Source: Progne subis subis (lineage: Eukaryota > Chordata > Aves > Passeriformes > Hirundinidae). From it: DNA of 64,000 nucleotides. A program made the position numbers and the translations under genes. The DNA lies in contig JAKJHU010000106.1 of assembly GCA_022316685.1 (NCBI GenBank), positions 1,317,547 through 1,381,546 of the forward strand. The letters run 5' to 3'. The notes below the pieces were generated by a model, which was not told where the DNA came from, did not search any database, and saw only the letters and a program-made list of their open reading frames with translations. Positions 14,101 to 25,140 of this stretch are shown piece by piece. Every line of letters starts with the position of its first letter. Position 1 is the stretch's first letter.

Positions 14101-17100
14101 AAAATGAACTTTCCATCTTGTACAAGAAAAATAAATCTTTCATTGCTTAACTGTGTATGAATGTGGCCACAAATGGAATTCGCTACGTAAACCAGGGCAA
14201 TACTGTTTTGTCTGCAGATGTAGAGTGAGCTGCAGCTGATTTAATATTTCTACTAAGTCCAAATCCAGGTGGTATACAAATACCTTCCGAAGTTCAGCAA
14301 TTTGATTTTTTTAAAGTACTGGAAGCAAAACCACAGTGCTAGGAAAAAATAATTTATGTTTACAGGTCTTAACGCAAAGCAGAATTTTCCACCCAGAATT
14401 AGTCTGAGGTCCATTGCATTTAACTGTAAATTTCCTTTTTTCTCTCTTATTGAACAATAATTGATCATTTGATTTCTTCTTAAAAGAGGGAAGTTCAGGT
14501 TCCAAGCTTTCCCTGGGCACAACAGGTCAGTGCCACTGCAATTTGCATCCTCAGGTAGCAGAAGCAACAGTCTTCCCCCATCTATCACAACCCTTTCTTT
14601 TGTCACTTCTGTATTTTCATGACTGCATAGTGTTTTTTCTTAAAAAGAAAATCAAAAGAGGTTAACTATGAACAGCAGAAGACTACTGGTCATTTTTAGT
14701 GTAAGGTCAGCTAGAAAATGCCTGGGGGATGCATGTTGGCCCAAAGAAACCCAAAGTTTTTAACTCCAGGCTACCAAGCTCAGCACTTCAAACACACATG
14801 CACAAAAACCCCACAAAGCAAGGAAATGTTGAACCTGTATGTTCTTTGTCAGGCAGAAGTGGGCATCACCATATAAAGTGCTCCTTAAAATAGGTAAGGA
14901 CAAAGAGAGAGAATCTCCTCCCAAAAACATAGCTCCAAAGCAGCATGACTGTAACTACCAAGCCCATGATGTGGTTTGAAGAATGGCTGAAGGACTAAAA
15001 TAGTTAGCTATGCTACACACCAATAAATATGTTCAGTACATTGCCACAGGGATTAGAATTTTGTCTGGCTATATTAAGTATCTTATTTAATATAAAGATG
15101 GGAATAAGCCTTGCAATTACATTTTCTGGGAGAGTCTACAAAACAGAAAGCTACCATCAGAGACTATATATTATGGCAGGAAAGAAAAAAAAAAATATCA
15201 GTTTCAACCATAAAAACACAAGCAGAAAAAAATAAGCCTACACATGTATCCAATAAAAGATAGTAACCCAGAAAGCAGCAGAACAGAGAGTGGATACAAA
15301 TAAGAATTGCAATGAAATATATTATGACTAAGCAAGACTACAGCACTTTAGCTATCAAAAGAAATCTGAGCTACAAAAGACATGGTGAAGCAGTTCTACC
15401 CAACTATAAAGGAATAAAAACTAGACACAGAAGAAGGTTGGTTTAAGGAAAGAATGAGAGAAACAAAGCAAGGCATGAACAGTAGGGAGAAGAAAGGAGC
15501 AAAAGCACCAATGCTCCTAACAGGCTTCTGGCCTGGGTGATGGAAGATGACCTAACATTCCTGGCCTGAACAAGAGAAAACCCACAGCACAACCACTCAC
15601 CCAGAAGGGCTTCCATTAGATTCGCTTCTTGTTGCTTAATGCACATGCACACAAATTAGACAGCAACAGCCCACCAAGCACGGCAAACAGACCTATGAGA
15701 GACCTCCTGAGAAGAGAAACTGTCCTGAACCAGCTCCCTGCCAACAATAGCAAGTTACAGCGATGCAAGGAAATACAAGTTTTAGTGGTAAATAATTATA
15801 CAGATTTGGCACACAGGTGAATTAGGAACTACCGTTTAAGACGCCCATCAGAGTCCTAGAGTTTCATTTGAGGAACAAAAGCCATGTGGCATTCAAAGCA
15901 GAATTAGGTCTGGTTGAAGAATGGATCAAGAGTGTGAAGGCGGAAGAATGAATTTTGAAACCACATTCTAAATTTTAATACAACCTAACACAGTCTAATA
16001 CAACCTTGTGCTATCTACAAAATAACCTGGAAGTACAGGAAGTTCAGTCCTCAAAGGCAAGGATACAAGAACCAAGATGTGATCAGTGTGGGTTCTATCC
16101 CACAGCTAGGGAGACTACCACATTTGTGTCTCAGTAAGGGAGGGGGAAGACACCCTAACAAGAATTACAAAGCCAGTTACTGCCTGCAGAGAAAGATAAG
16201 CACAGCATAAAAGCCAAAATGAGCTAATGCTTTGTGGCCATTACAAGGATAGTCTGGGCCATTAATAAATGATGAAGGAGGAGGTATTAAAACCCAAGTA
16301 GCTGGCCACACTGACCACCTTTTAAAATCCAAGAAGGAAGTAAAGGCTAAGCAATTAGAATGCAATTATGAACTTATAAACCATTTTTATATATATACCC
16401 ATACACAGATACTTAGCTGCAGCAAATATGAACAGTACCACAAAAACTCAAAATTTTAGACACCTTCAGTGAGAAACACACAAAAAAACCCAAATAAATC
16501 GAAATTATGACAGACAGCTCTCCTCAGCAAGCACTCAGGGCAATAGCCATTACTGCAGTTGCATGCTTTTATCGGTTTTACCTCAGTAAAGTACCAATTG
16601 ACAGCCATTACGAATGGGCATTAATAATTGCAAATAAACGCCTTAGGAAATGTAGACATACATATCAGAGCCACGCCCTGGAATAAACGATACTATGGAG
16701 TTGAGCCACTGAAGACTAATCAGCAAAGAAGTTTAGTAGATATAGCCACTAATTCCTTTATGAAGCATCTATAAATGAAAAACATATTTAGACCTCAACT
16801 TCACAGAAGAAAAACACATGGAAATTATATAAGGAAGCAAATTCTACTTCTCCAAAAATAATAGTTATATTAAGATAGGAGAAACGAAGCCCCTGAGACT
16901 CCTCAGAGATTATTATCTTCTCTCAACCAAAATGACAAATGGGGCTTATAGAATATGTGCAAAATCTGATGCAACCCATCACTTTTATTGAGAATTGCAG
17001 TTCATAGCATGCACAGAGCGGAAAAAAATATGCTCGGATGTCAGTAAACCACTTGACTGTATCATATTATACCGTTTCAAAATTATTTAAGAAACCAGTT

Positions 17101-17249
17101 TTGATGTGGACAGAACACTGTACAAAGAAAACAAACTTCAAAAGAAAATTAAAATCATATACCAAAACTTTGAAAGCATCTCTCAAGGATGCAAGGAATT
17201 TTCTTACACATTCTCTTAAAAATCTTAGCTAATCATGCAGAACAGGAGT
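8171..17249. other. Noncoding stretch, probably intronic
   Basis: No gene, exon or repeat family could be supported. The frames of 104-120 codons at 8.2, 12.85 and 13.2 kb have no recognisable motif. A small CpG-richer patch lies at about 12,755-12,930, but it is short and lacks promoter-like flanks. An A16 tract lies at 10687-10702. The rest is ordinary AT-rich sequence. Confidence 0.55.
10687..10702 (+). repeat. A16 homopolymer
   Basis: Uninterrupted run of A. There is no recognisable retroelement body upstream, so it is probably simple slippage rather than a retrotransposon tail. Confidence 0.9.
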
Positions 17250-17620
17250 ATAACGTGTGTTCTTGAAATCTGTGGATGATACTAAATTTAGGAGCTGCAA
17301 GCCCCAGCGAGGACAGAGAAAGTTGAGAAGCAGGCAATTAAAAATAAGGTTCTCCTTGGGAAAGTGCAGTGAAGACATCCAACAGGAAAATAATCTGAAA
17401 GAAATATTCAGTGGGAGTGACAAACTGAGGAGCCAAGAAATTCTTACAAGGTTTGCAGTGTGATCTAGTAGCAAGAAAGATTAATGAAACCTTGGCTGCA
17501 CATGCAAAAAAAAAAAAAAAAAAAAAAAAGCCACATCAAGCAAGAGGGTTGCAACAGCTAAATATGCCCACTTTGGGTAGCAAGCAATATAATCAGACAA
17601 GTCTGCAGGAAAAAAATGAA
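17250..17620 (+). mobile_element. Old CR1 LINE fragment, reverse-transcriptase region (broken)
   Basis: CR1 is a non-LTR retrotransposon of sauropsids whose ORF2 encodes endonuclease and reverse transcriptase. Here the plus-strand translation near 17,260 reads SVDDTKF where CR1 has its catalytic FADDTKL, followed about 30 residues later by SLGKC where CR1 has NKGKC. A second frame near 17,455 reads QCDLVARKINETL, where the family has QCALVAKKANGIL. The two stretches are in different frames and are followed by an A24 expansion, after which CR1-like similarity seems to resume (CATCAAGCAAGAGGG). Frameshifts and loss of the F-A pair at the catalytic motif show it is long dead. The right boundary is uncertain. 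Confidence 0.75.
17506..17529 (+). repeat. A24 homopolymer inside the CR1 relic
   Basis: Twenty-four A in a row, placed between two segments that both resemble consecutive parts of CR1 ORF2. It is therefore a secondary expansion (or a small insertion), not the element's own tail; CR1 elements end in short tandem repeats rather than poly(A). Confidence 0.9.
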
Positions 17621-20600
17621 TGCAAATACCACTGGAATAAGACAAGCCTTATTTAGACTAGTATGTGGTAGTACAAGGACACGTTTAAAAAGGAAAACAG
17701 GGGTTAGTGTCTGAAAGCTGTCTTCTAACAGCCTTTCTAAAGCCCCAAAATTACAAGGAGACTCACAAGAATGACTTAAATGACCGCTTAAGAAGAGTTA
17801 CTCTCATAAATGAGATCAGTAGCAGAAAGCTGAAGATGTGCTTAAGGGTCTCCCACAGAAAATACCATGAGCTTGTTCTGCAAACATCTCTGCACAGACC
17901 TGGCAAGGTTAGAATATATAGGCAGCGCAAAGCAACTCAATACTGGGCCAGACAATGAGTCCAGGTAGCTCTCAAGCGGGTCAAAGGTCATTAATTTCTC
18001 AGCACATGAGTAGGTAAATATTTGTTTTCTTCTAAGCACAACTTTCATAACATAATATCGAGGAAAAGGAAGGTAAACCTTTTGTTTGACGAAGACATGA
18101 GCAGCAAATACATACACAGTATTAAAATTTGACATTTTTTTCTTTTTACTTCAACTGCTTTATCTTAATACAGCATGTGTTTCTAGCTTTCTTTAAAAAA
18201 AACAAAGCAACAGGAGTGTAGCGGCACTGCACTTCCCTCACCACTGGGACAGAGGCTGAAAAAACACCAAGCACAAAACTCTGTCCTCCTCCAGCATCAA
18301 GGATCAGCCCTCTCCATGCAAAATCCATGTATTTTCCTTGAACGCTGATATATATCAATAAACGTGAATGTCAAATGACTGGTCAAAACAGAAGAATACT
18401 ACCCTAGCATTTAGTACAGGCATGTCACATTTGAATACCTAGTTAGAAAGTTCATAGGGCAAGAGCTCTGGTTTTCTTTCACTGCTGCAGCATACAAACT
18501 TCAGTCAAGTGTTTTAAAAGAAAAATGCAATGTAACTAAAAGCAGAGCTGCAGCATCTGCTTTGTTTTTCCGTTCCTTTCCACAGTGCTTGACTAGCCCA
18601 GCCATGTACAGCCAGCCTGTCTCCCCACCACACAGATCACTTCATAAGCATGCATTATTCAGAGAACACTGCAAGTGCATTTAACACTGAGATTTCAGGA
18701 CTCACAAACACAACAACTTTTAAACAACTTTGCCAAGTGATGCTTATTGAACACTCCTATTGCAACACAACAGAGGTTGCGCCATCGGTTTGGCACAGAC
18801 AGTGCTGCAGTCCTGTGATCTTATAGCTGGTGCTTTTTTCAAATACAAGATGGTTTTCAGGTTACTTCTGCACACAGAGGAGGAATGAACATAAGGGTGG
18901 CAACATTGCCAGGAATATTCCAATTTCCGCTGAAAATTTTTTGGACGCTAGTTCTAAATATATTATTTTGAACTGTGGATTAGACAAAATATTTTAAAGA
19001 AATACATGTTCTCCGCAGCAATGTACCCATTTAAAGACCAATTTGCTGCTCTGCAATCACAAAAATGACAACTTTTTTCATCAAACTTTTCAATAGCTTC
19101 AGGAAAGTTAAATCTGTACAACATCATTTTGTCATTTGAGGACAAAGGACACTAATTATCTCACACACAGGTTTTCAAGATGGATGTAAAAATGCATCAA
19201 CCACATGGATTTCAAGTTCTGTGTTTTCTCCTGTCCTTTCTATCCAGCCACCACTTGCTCCGACAGTTTCCATCAGGGTAACTGCAACCTCAGTTCTGCC
19301 TAGCACACTGAGTTTTTGCCATCACATTTCCCAAGGTTAAACTTCAAGGTTTAGAAAAAGGGTTTTTTTCTCTGAGATGACCTTCAGCAATCGTCCCAGT
19401 TCTGAGAAATGAATGAAGTGTTCCCAAAACAAAGCAAATTTTAGTAGCAACCTGTAGCTAAAAAGAACACATAGGTATGTGACCTGCTTTAGGGACAGAG
19501 ATTGCTAAAAATACTTCCTGTCTGGGCAAGGCTTTTGGGCAGACTTTTGGTATCATGGTAATTGGGTAATTCCTTCTGGATTAACTATATACAAGACTAC
19601 TGCTTACCATTTTAACATATTTTGGTTCAATGGTATGAAACCATCAAATAAGGTAACACAGGATATAGGATTGTTTTTACAGGATCTGACCTATGTCCAC
19701 AGAAGTCAGCAGTAATCTCTCTGCACCAACTCAGCAGAAATCACACTAGATACCAATATTAATCTAAATATTAAAATCCATTACAGTAATACCTACAGAT
19801 AAAAAGCCAATCAAATAGTCGACACAATCTGTCAGTTTCTCACAGGAAGGTTATGTCCTCCAACTCATTTTTACTTACATAGCAGTCTACAAAGTGCACT
19901 TTGCTAATCTCACAGAGGTGCACAAGACGTCCAGCCTCAGAGAATGCTACAAGCAAGGCAGTATCAACCTTGAAGCCCACCCAGCCACCACCAACCTGTT
20001 ACTGAGGCACTTCGGGGCTTGAAGGAAGATACAGGAACCTTCAACAGAGGTTCAGTTCAGTTTAAGCTTCATCCTACTGTTTTAAGAAGGATTTCTCAAA
20101 CAAAAAAAAAGTCAAGTATAGCCTTTAAATGTTACCGCAAATCCCAGTACTGTACAAATATCTAACCTTCTGAACTTCAAAAACCGACTTCCCATACAAG
20201 TGCCTACTATGGTCTTTCTGGACACATCATAAGCAGGATTTTCATCTCACCCATCTTGAATTGACCAATCTCAAAGTGTTTCAGATTTGCTTTTTATCTA
20301 TCTGACAACTCAAGAACAGTCTGCTGACCTAGATTCCCTAAATAATTTATTACATTCTAGACTTTTTATGCCCCTTCTGATTTGTCTTTTTTTTGATCCA
20401 AGGGTTCAGCTTCTCTTTATGTCAAATCTTCCCAGACACAGATGATCACTGTCCACCTTTCTAGCAACTCTTTTAATACCTTTTGCAAAGTTCCTACGTA
20501 AAATTCAAATAGTGCTTTATTATTTACTGGGGTTTGAGATCTGAAGAACTTCTGTTTCAACTGAAGCATTCTGGCAAATTTGGAGGTATATCAAGAAATA

Positions 20601-20879
20601 TTTTGATTACTTTAAAAATTAGTAACATTGATTGAACTACACCAAGTCATTCTTCTGTATTGATAAGATCAAAAACTTATACTGGGAGCAGTTTCATATA
20701 AATTAAAATGCTTCACGTGGCTTAAGACAATACTTATATTGTTGTCTGCATTTACAAGCATTTCAAGCACTATAAATATTTTGAAACATGTTATGAATAA
20801 CTCAGATGCTGTTTTCCAAGCTAAAATAAAGAAATATACAACTGGGTAATGTTTCACTTTCCACAGCACTCTTTGCAGC

Positions 20880-21660
20880 GAGTCATTGGCAGCTACAAAT
20901 AGTCAGGACTGAGCAATACAGGTGGAAAGCCGTGAAATCCTGTGTCAAGCACTGCAGTTGCAACTCCCTGGAACAGGGAAAAGAGCAAACCTGGTGAAGA
21001 ACCAGTGAGTGAAAATGGAACTGTCAACCCGAGGTAGGAGAGCCCTGTGCACCAGGACAGCCAGCCTGGAAGTTCACCCACAGGGTCTGGTTGCCTGGCC
21101 AAGCAAAGCCCTCCTGAGACCCCAGATGGCTTCTGCTCTCAAGCACCAGGTGCACAACTGAAAACAGGTTGATTACCCCGTTCCAACAAAAGTCAGGCCT
21201 GCCTCAAGGGGAGAGAGGCTTGGGACAACTGATCTGTAAAAAAGACTGCCTCTCCTGTAGGTGCAGACCTTTCCCAGGCTCACAGCTAAGGAGCTTGCTG
21301 CCTGAGCCCAAAATCTCCATGGGGTCACCCAGAGCACGATGCTTCAGAGACGCAGCATGACAAAAGTCACACCCCATCAGCATGAACAGGAGAGTGCCTT
21401 TAACCATATCCAGTGGGAACTGAGGACAATGGAGAGAGCACAGACCCACGTAAGACTCCTGGCAGGTTGATAACCGCCGCCGGGCAAACGGTCACCAAGC
21501 TCAAGGAAATGGCAGTTTCCTCCTTGCACCCAGGAAAAACGGGACTAAAGACCATTAAACGTGTTTGGAAAATATCCAAAAAAACACAACGATCCTAAAA
21601 GAACAAAGATCTCATCGGATGTCTGTTTAAATCTGCCCTCAATAAAATGCTGTTAAAGGC
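20880..21660. other. GC-richer block of unknown origin
   Basis: About 700 bases are clearly richer in G+C than either flank and end shortly after an AATAAA hexamer near 21,640 on the plus strand. Translations in both strands give frames of 61-81 codons without a recognised motif. A decayed retroelement or LTR could look like this, as could a regulatory block, but I found no clear terminal repeats or target-site duplication. Function unknown. Confidence 0.3.
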
Positions 21661-23045
21661 TTGGATTTAATTGTTATTTTTGGCAGTGCACCAAGGAGTA
21701 AAATAATGAGGTCTATCAGGCAATGTGGAAGAAGTTACTGTATTGCAAATCACTCAACACACACCAGTTCCCTAAATGATGAAACAATCCAGTAGAAATC
21801 TCAAGCTAAATTCAAGTTGAGGACCTAAAACTGGTGACTAAGCACACCATGACTCCAGGCCATATCTGCTGCGAAAAAAAGTGGCTGTGGGAGAAATTTA
21901 GGGAGCAATTTTCACTCAAAAGAAATGGTTGTCAGAGTCACAGTACAACCCACTCCCTTCACTAAACAGTTTAAATTTTGAAAGCTTTTGTGACTATGAT
22001 CAAAATAATTCAAAAAAGATGTGCATCAAGATGTTTTCATTTTCCAGCACTCTAAATGCCTTTCCACTTATGTAGCCTGTTTTACCTACCTTAATATCCA
22101 CATTCCTAATACATACACTCTAAGAGATAAACAAAATGGGCTACTTTTCTTTAGTTATTATCTACCACCACTCCTGCCTATAATCATATTGATGCTTTCA
22201 CAATCCATCATAAAAGTTATATATGTTTCTCCCATAATAGAGCATTTTCCTCTATAAACTACACACTAATGGAATTAATCTTTAAAGAAGAAATTAGATT
22301 AAGATTTCAAGCAACACTTCAGCACAGATTTTAAAAGCTAGGCCAGAAAAAAAAAGTTGAGGAAAATAAGTGAATTATTTAATAGCATCACTCCAGAAGG
22401 AACTTTACTGCATAACTGTACTGAATAGAGAAGTTATTAATGATCTTCAGCTAGTTAGACACACTGAATTAGCACTGTTTTAAAAATGAATTGTAGAGTT
22501 TTCTAAAAAATACAAAATCTAAGTCTGTGAGAATCTAAAACACTACCGAAGTGTTGAAAAGTAGGCCACAGATATGCCTATTTACACAGCCTTGCAAAAG
22601 CAGGGAAATTTTCTAGTCCTGTATAAAGTCCTTCTGACCTGCCTGTACTGAAGTGATAATGGAAAAAAAAAGTCTACATGACATTTTTCTGTCCTGTCCA
22701 CGGAAGAAAAATTATTTTGACATGTAGCACTAGATAGAAGCAGTAGAGCAAATCTCTTTTGGAATAAGTAATGTAGAACAATCTAACTAGAAAGATGAAG
22801 ATATTTGCAGAATAGTGGGAAGTTATTAATATTGTAATATGTTTTTTTAAAGTAAATACATTTTTTCCATCAGTCTCAACTGTTAGTTCTCTTAGAAGAA
22901 TTCAAACACAAATCTTTATCCTACATAGGTGTCTGTGACATTCACAGGGTAACTCCCTTCAACTAAAAGCAAATCTCTTTCATTTTGGATAGCAGCCTTT
23001 TTTTGCCACTTATCCAATGAAATAAAAGGTCCTGAAGATCATAGC

Positions 23046-23091
23046 TTTTTTTTTTTTTTCCCTTCCCTCTTGGGGGGGGAGGGGCGGGGGG
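23046..23091 (+). repeat. T14 tract followed by a G-rich tract (quadruplex-capable)
   Basis: T14 at 23,046-23,059, a short pyrimidine spacer, then runs of eight, four and six G separated by single A and C at 23,072-23,091. The eight-G run can supply two triplets, so four G3 tracts are available for an intramolecular G-quadruplex on the plus strand. No promoter-like context surrounds it. Confidence 0.85.
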
Positions 23092-24224
23092 TCTGATGTC
23101 AAAAGGAGGAGGCATAAGGCACGATCCATCTGTTTTTAAAACAAGTGGGCACATTTGCAAACACTGCTCTCTTGCACACATTAATAAAGTATTAAGACCT
23201 TGATCAGCATTTTGTACACAAGAGCACTCATTCCAACAGAACAGAAAACAATCCACTTTCACAGAAACAGAAAAACTAGATTTGTGCTACTCCCTGGGCA
23301 AGCAACCTCTCCACGTCATCACTTGGCAACACTACAGAAGAAGCTCCGCTCCAGATCTAATTCCCACCACCTTCCCTTTTTCAAGTTGCTTTTGGGAAAT
23401 TTCCTCAGTGCAAAAGTGAGTAAATAGCCTCTGCCCGCCTGCACTCTTTGGTAGGCTCTCTTCACTCCAGAGCACCGCAAGGTTCCAGGGAGAGGTAACA
23501 ACCCCTTTTACATGTTCTGGAGAGGAAAAATCACTGCAGTCTCCACCACTCTGTGGGAGGCAGATCCACCCTTCCATCAGCAGCAGTCTGGTTCTGCAAG
23601 GGAGGTTACCACCACTGCAGAAAGGACTGCTCATGCCTGTTCGGGCACTGCTGTCATCTACCCATACTGGCATGGAGCCCCACTCAAGCACCATTTGCAA
23701 TCTACTCAAGTTTGCTAAAAACTTGAGGGGCTGCAACAGAATTGGTAGTTTTCTTTTGTGTTACTGAGCTGTAGCCTTCAACAAGTTAGCTTAACAATCA
23801 CCGAAGTCAGCATAATCATGGGAAGACTGTGCATCTAGATGGGTGGGCTGTTGCCACATCCAAATTATCTCGTGGTTTACAAATGGTAAAAAGGAAAATA
23901 CCTTGCTGCCTTCTCTGGGGCTGCACAGTCCTACCCCCTTCAGCATTTACTGCACCTCTGAACTGCTTTAATCCACTAACCAGCAGAAAGCTATTAAGCT
24001 CTCCCCCTTCCCCCTGAAGTTAATTTTTTGCTGCTTCAGTGAAATGGCACTGACACCAAAATAGCATAAAGTAAGCCACAGCAACTGGGAGCACAAATGG
24101 GAAAGTAGCAACTCCCCCTCCTTGCGTTCAGCTTTTGCCAGCTGCAGCTTAACTATTCATTGCTATTGCTCAAGAAAATAAGTTCCACAGAAAAGGCTTT
24201 ACTGCAGAGGGCTTGCCCTATGTT

Positions 24225-24256
24225 AAGCAAACTGAGGACAAAGCAAACTAAGGACA
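24225..24256 (+). repeat. 16-bp direct tandem duplication
   Basis: AAGCAAACTGAGGACA is followed immediately by the same 16 bases with one G to A change. A simple local duplication just outside the neighbouring CR1 element. Confidence 0.9.
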
Positions 24257-24287
24257 CAAAGTTCATGGAGTTCACAGCAAAGCTCAG

Positions 24288-25140
24288 GACACGAACATGA
24301 AGACGTGCTGGGTCACACTACAGGCCCCGTTAGCCCAGTACCCCATCTCCAACACAGTCTCTAAGCACAGCGCTGGAGAAGAGCAAGAACAGGATGAGTG
24401 CATCCGCACTTCTCCCCAAGCACATCTGTGGCCTTCAACACTTTCACTGGAAGAGATTTTCTTAGACTTGCATTTGTCCACCAAGTCATCCCCAGAAGAC
24501 CTTTTCCAGGAGTTCTCCAGGCTCATCTGCCTGAAGAATACGCAGAATTTTCTAAGTGCATGAGGAATGACTTCCTCCTGCAGGGATGAACCTGACTCTT
24601 TCAAAGTTTGTCTCACTCTTTCTTGGCTCTTACACACCGGCAGATGAAACAGCCAAACTCTCTTCAAGCCAGTCACAATGTCACGGACCTCTGTGACATC
24701 ATTCCTCAACCACACCTTTCCCAGTCACATGGAACATCTGTCACATAGAAGCCATTCCAGGTCTCTAACTACTGGTGTTGCTTTTCGCCACAGCTCCTCT
24801 AGCTGCCCTATATTTCGGTATGAAAGAGAGATGAAACAGTATCTAATGCATGGACAAACCATAGATTTAGACAAGGCATAATAATGTTCTGTATCCTAGT
24901 CTTTACTTTTTTCATAGCATTCCACAGGACTTGATAAGCTCTCTTTAATCACTCCTAAGCACAGAGCTGATGACCTGACAGAAATACTGCGAGTCTCAAG
25001 ATCCCACGAGCAGTGATTTAACCTGGAGTCCGTAACTTTGTACAAAAAGTTCAGACAGTTTCCTGCTACCAGTGCAAACTTCACATTTATCTATATCAAA
25101 TGCAGATATCTCATAATTTACTTTTAAGCCATATCAGGAA
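24288..25140 (-). mobile_element. Old CR1 LINE, 3' end plus part of ORF2, minus strand
   Basis: Read on the plus strand, the block begins with ACGAACATGAAGACG and CTGGGTCACAC, then TAGCCCAGTACCCCATCTCC, which is the inverted CR1 3' end (ACATAAGAACATAAGAAC, CTGGGTCAGACC, TAGCCCAGTATCCTGTCTCC). Further right come the inverted segments for the C-terminal ORF2 region. The minus-strand translation around 24,900-25,084 reads LYKVTDSRLNHCSWDLE, then SSALCLGVIKES, matching the order of the CR1 region YKMxGSKL..QERDL..SSAQCAxxVKK. Stops and indels are common, so it is inactive. It is the most complete single CR1 copy in the window. The left end is fairly well placed; the right end is approximate. Confidence 0.72.

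Larger units (their letters stand above)
17621..24287. other. Noncoding stretch, probably intronic
   Basis: No exon could be supported; the open frames are short and unlike any family I know. Within it lie a GC-richer block (about 20,880-21,660), a T14 plus G-tract segment (23,046-23,091) and a 16-bp tandem duplication (24,225-24,256), all listed separately. The rest shows nothing I can name. Confidence 0.55.
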
